DNA of 6,824 bases. It comes from Phycisphaerae bacterium. Lineage in GTDB: Bacteria; Planctomycetota; Phycisphaerae; Phycisphaerales; SM1A02. A model generated the notes under the pieces. The model saw nothing but the letters and a program-made list of their open reading frames with translations, made no database searches and had not been told where the DNA came from. The DNA lies in assembly GCA_002690755.1 (NCBI GenBank), contig NZFT01000127.1, forward strand, positions 1 to 6,824, written 5' to 3'. Positions 5,996 to 6,824 of the stretch are shown here, one piece after another (position 1 is the first letter of the stretch; the number at the start of each line of letters is the position of its first letter). The translations under genes were made by a program, and so were the position numbers.

Positions 5996-6743
5996 CCCCC
6001 GCCGGCGGATCGGACCGATCGAGCGTGTCCGCGATGACGTATCGCCCCGCCGCACGCCCGACCGCGAGCCATTTCGCGGCGCGGATCGCTCCGATCGCGA
6101 AGACCGAACGATTCAACGCCTCGTGTCGAACCACGACTCTTTCGTCGTCGTTGGCGAACACGATCTCGTGCGTTCCGACGGCGTCGCCCTCACGATGCGA
6201 GACGACGTGCGAACCATCGACCGCTCGACCCGCCGCCCGGAGATCCGAAACGATGCTCCGCGCGGTCCCGGAAGGCCGATCGACCTTGCCTGAGTGATGC
6301 GTCTCGGAGATCGACACCGACCAGTCGTCCAACGCGTTCGACATCGCACCGAGCAACGTTCGGACGGTCGCGATACCCAGGGACGTATTCGAGGCGATGA
6401 GTACGGGAATCTTCGATTCCAAGGCCTTGAGAGCTGATTTCGCGGCCTCATCAAGACCCGTCACGCATTCCAGAATCGGCATTTCATGCGCTTCAGCGAT
6501 CTTGCAGGCGCGATGCACGCCATCAACCGTGGACGCATCCACCAGGACGTCGAATCGGCGTTCGCGGGTCGCATCGGGTTCTTCACCTCGTCCGATCGGT
6601 CTCGTCACCTCGCAGCCTTGCGATGCGGCGTGACGGACGATGGACGAACCGAGACGGCCGTCCGCACCCACCACACAGAGGCGGACGGGGCGAAATCCCG
6701 CATCCAACGACTCGCGAACGTTTTTTGTCAAGGTTCTTCCCAT
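5985..6743 (-). CDS. dapB: 4-hydroxy-tetrahydrodipicolinate reductase
   Basis: 252 residues from the ATG at 6743. DapB reduces the DapA product with NAD(P)H to tetrahydrodipicolinate, in the cytoplasm, on the route to meso-diaminopimelate and lysine. Visible signatures are the dinucleotide motif GADGRLG (26-32), FDVLVDAST (64-72), the CVTGLD turn, SNTSLGI (118-124), the catalytic block ETHHSGKVDRPSGTA (147-161; H149, H150 and K153 correspond to E. coli H159, H160 and K163), and the closing SHREGDAVGTHEIVF and FAIGAIRAAKWL segments. The nucleotide domain is short: few residues separate GADGRLG from the VDAST strand, as in compact DapB forms, while about 20 residues precede the first strand, more than usual. 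A TTG at 6764 would add seven residues and swallow the upstream -10-like element, so the ATG is preferred; a start further in, closer to RPVRLCVVGA, is possible. No dapA, dapL or lysA lies in the window. Confidence 0.93.
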   Translation of the reverse strand: MGRTLTKNVRESLDAGFRPVRLCVVGADGRLGSSIVRHAASQGCEVTRPIGRGEEPDATRERRFDVLVDASTVDGVHRACKIAEAHEMPILECVTGLDEAAKSALKALESKIPVLIASNTSLGIATVRTLLGAMSNALDDWSVSISETHHSGKVDRPSGTARSIVSDLRAAGRAVDGSHVVSHREGDAVGTHEIVFANDDERVVVRHEALNRSVFAIGAIRAAKWLAVGRAAGRYVIADTLDRSDPPAGVSD

Positions 6744-6755
6744 AGTCGTCCGAAG

Positions 6756-6761
6756 AGGGTA
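6756..6761 (-). promoter_or_regulatory. Candidate -10-like element (TACCCT) for dapB
   Basis: On the minus strand GTACCCT ends 12 nt before the ATG at 6743, just after an A/T-rich run (AAATTT, 6763-6768). It is the same heptamer as before the M16 gene and would give a very short 5' leader. No clear -35 match and no Shine-Dalgarno are visible. Confidence 0.28.
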
Positions 6762-6784
6762 CAAATTTCTTGCGAGTAGTCGTC

Positions 6785-6824
6785 GTTGCGCCGGCCACTC
6801 TCTCCGACACTCCGACAGCGCAAC
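6785..6824. repeat. 7-bp inverted repeat enclosing a tandem 8-mer, upstream of dapB
   Basis: GTTGCGC (6785-6791) and GCGCAAC (6818-6824) are perfect reverse complements separated by 26 nt, and CTCCGACA is repeated head to tail at 6802-6809 and 6810-6817 between them. The right arm ends exactly at the window edge, so the structure may continue. It could be an operator, the terminator region of an unseen neighbour, or chance; there is no adjacent T tract. Confidence 0.4.

Noticed and set aside
5132..6055. 307-codon minus-strand open frame across the intergenic region and the membrane protein gene
   Set aside because: It overlaps the M16 start, the intergenic region, the whole membrane protein gene and the dapB end. 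Its composition is that of an antisense shadow.
6744..6764. TTG at 6764 as the dapB start
   Set aside because: It adds seven unconserved residues to an already long N-terminus and has no ribosome binding site. The -10-like element would then lie inside the gene.

Overview
The window is about 6.8 kb of GC-rich DNA, roughly two-thirds G+C, almost completely filled with coding sequence. Gene content and protein style point to a planctomycete, possibly in the Phycisphaerae. The pointers are a paired exported amidohydrolase operon, an M16 peptidase homologue without its zinc motif, several short proteins that resemble families I remember from planctomycetes, and a standard DapB. This placement is by recognition only. 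I see no tRNA, rRNA, CRISPR array, insertion sequence or phage gene, and nothing suggests recent transfer.

Layout. (1) Positions 1-3175, plus strand: a 5'-truncated amidohydrolase with all its metal ligands, translationally coupled through an ATGA overlap to a second, secreted amidohydrolase-fold protein in which every metal-ligand position is substituted. (2) Positions 3185-5325, minus strand: transcription runs from an M16 (insulinase-fold) protein, through a 106-residue conserved small protein, to a putative lipoprotein whose start overlaps the small gene by 20 nt. The lipoprotein converges on the amidohydrolase operon with only 9 nt between stop codons. (3) Positions 5326-5551: a 226-nt divergent intergenic region. 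(4) Positions 5552-5995, plus strand: a single-pass membrane protein of pilin-like architecture. (5) Positions 5985-6743, minus strand: dapB, overlapping the previous gene tail to tail by 11 nt. (6) Positions 6744-6824: the dapB upstream region, with a -10-like element, a tandem 8-mer and a 7-bp inverted repeat that ends at the window edge.

How the genes fit together. The two amidohydrolases probably form one functional unit, an active metal hydrolase with a degenerate partner, outside the cytoplasm; the substrate cannot be read from sequence. The M16 protein looks like the non-metallo subunit of a two-subunit M16 system, but its zinc-binding partner is not in the window. DapB makes tetrahydrodipicolinate for lysine and meso-diaminopimelate. 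No pathway links the blocks. The best leads are the active/degenerate amidohydrolase pair, the zinc-less M16 protein, a recurring GTA(T/C)(A/C)CT element just upstream of three minus-strand genes, and a strong local excess of GATC and CGATCG.
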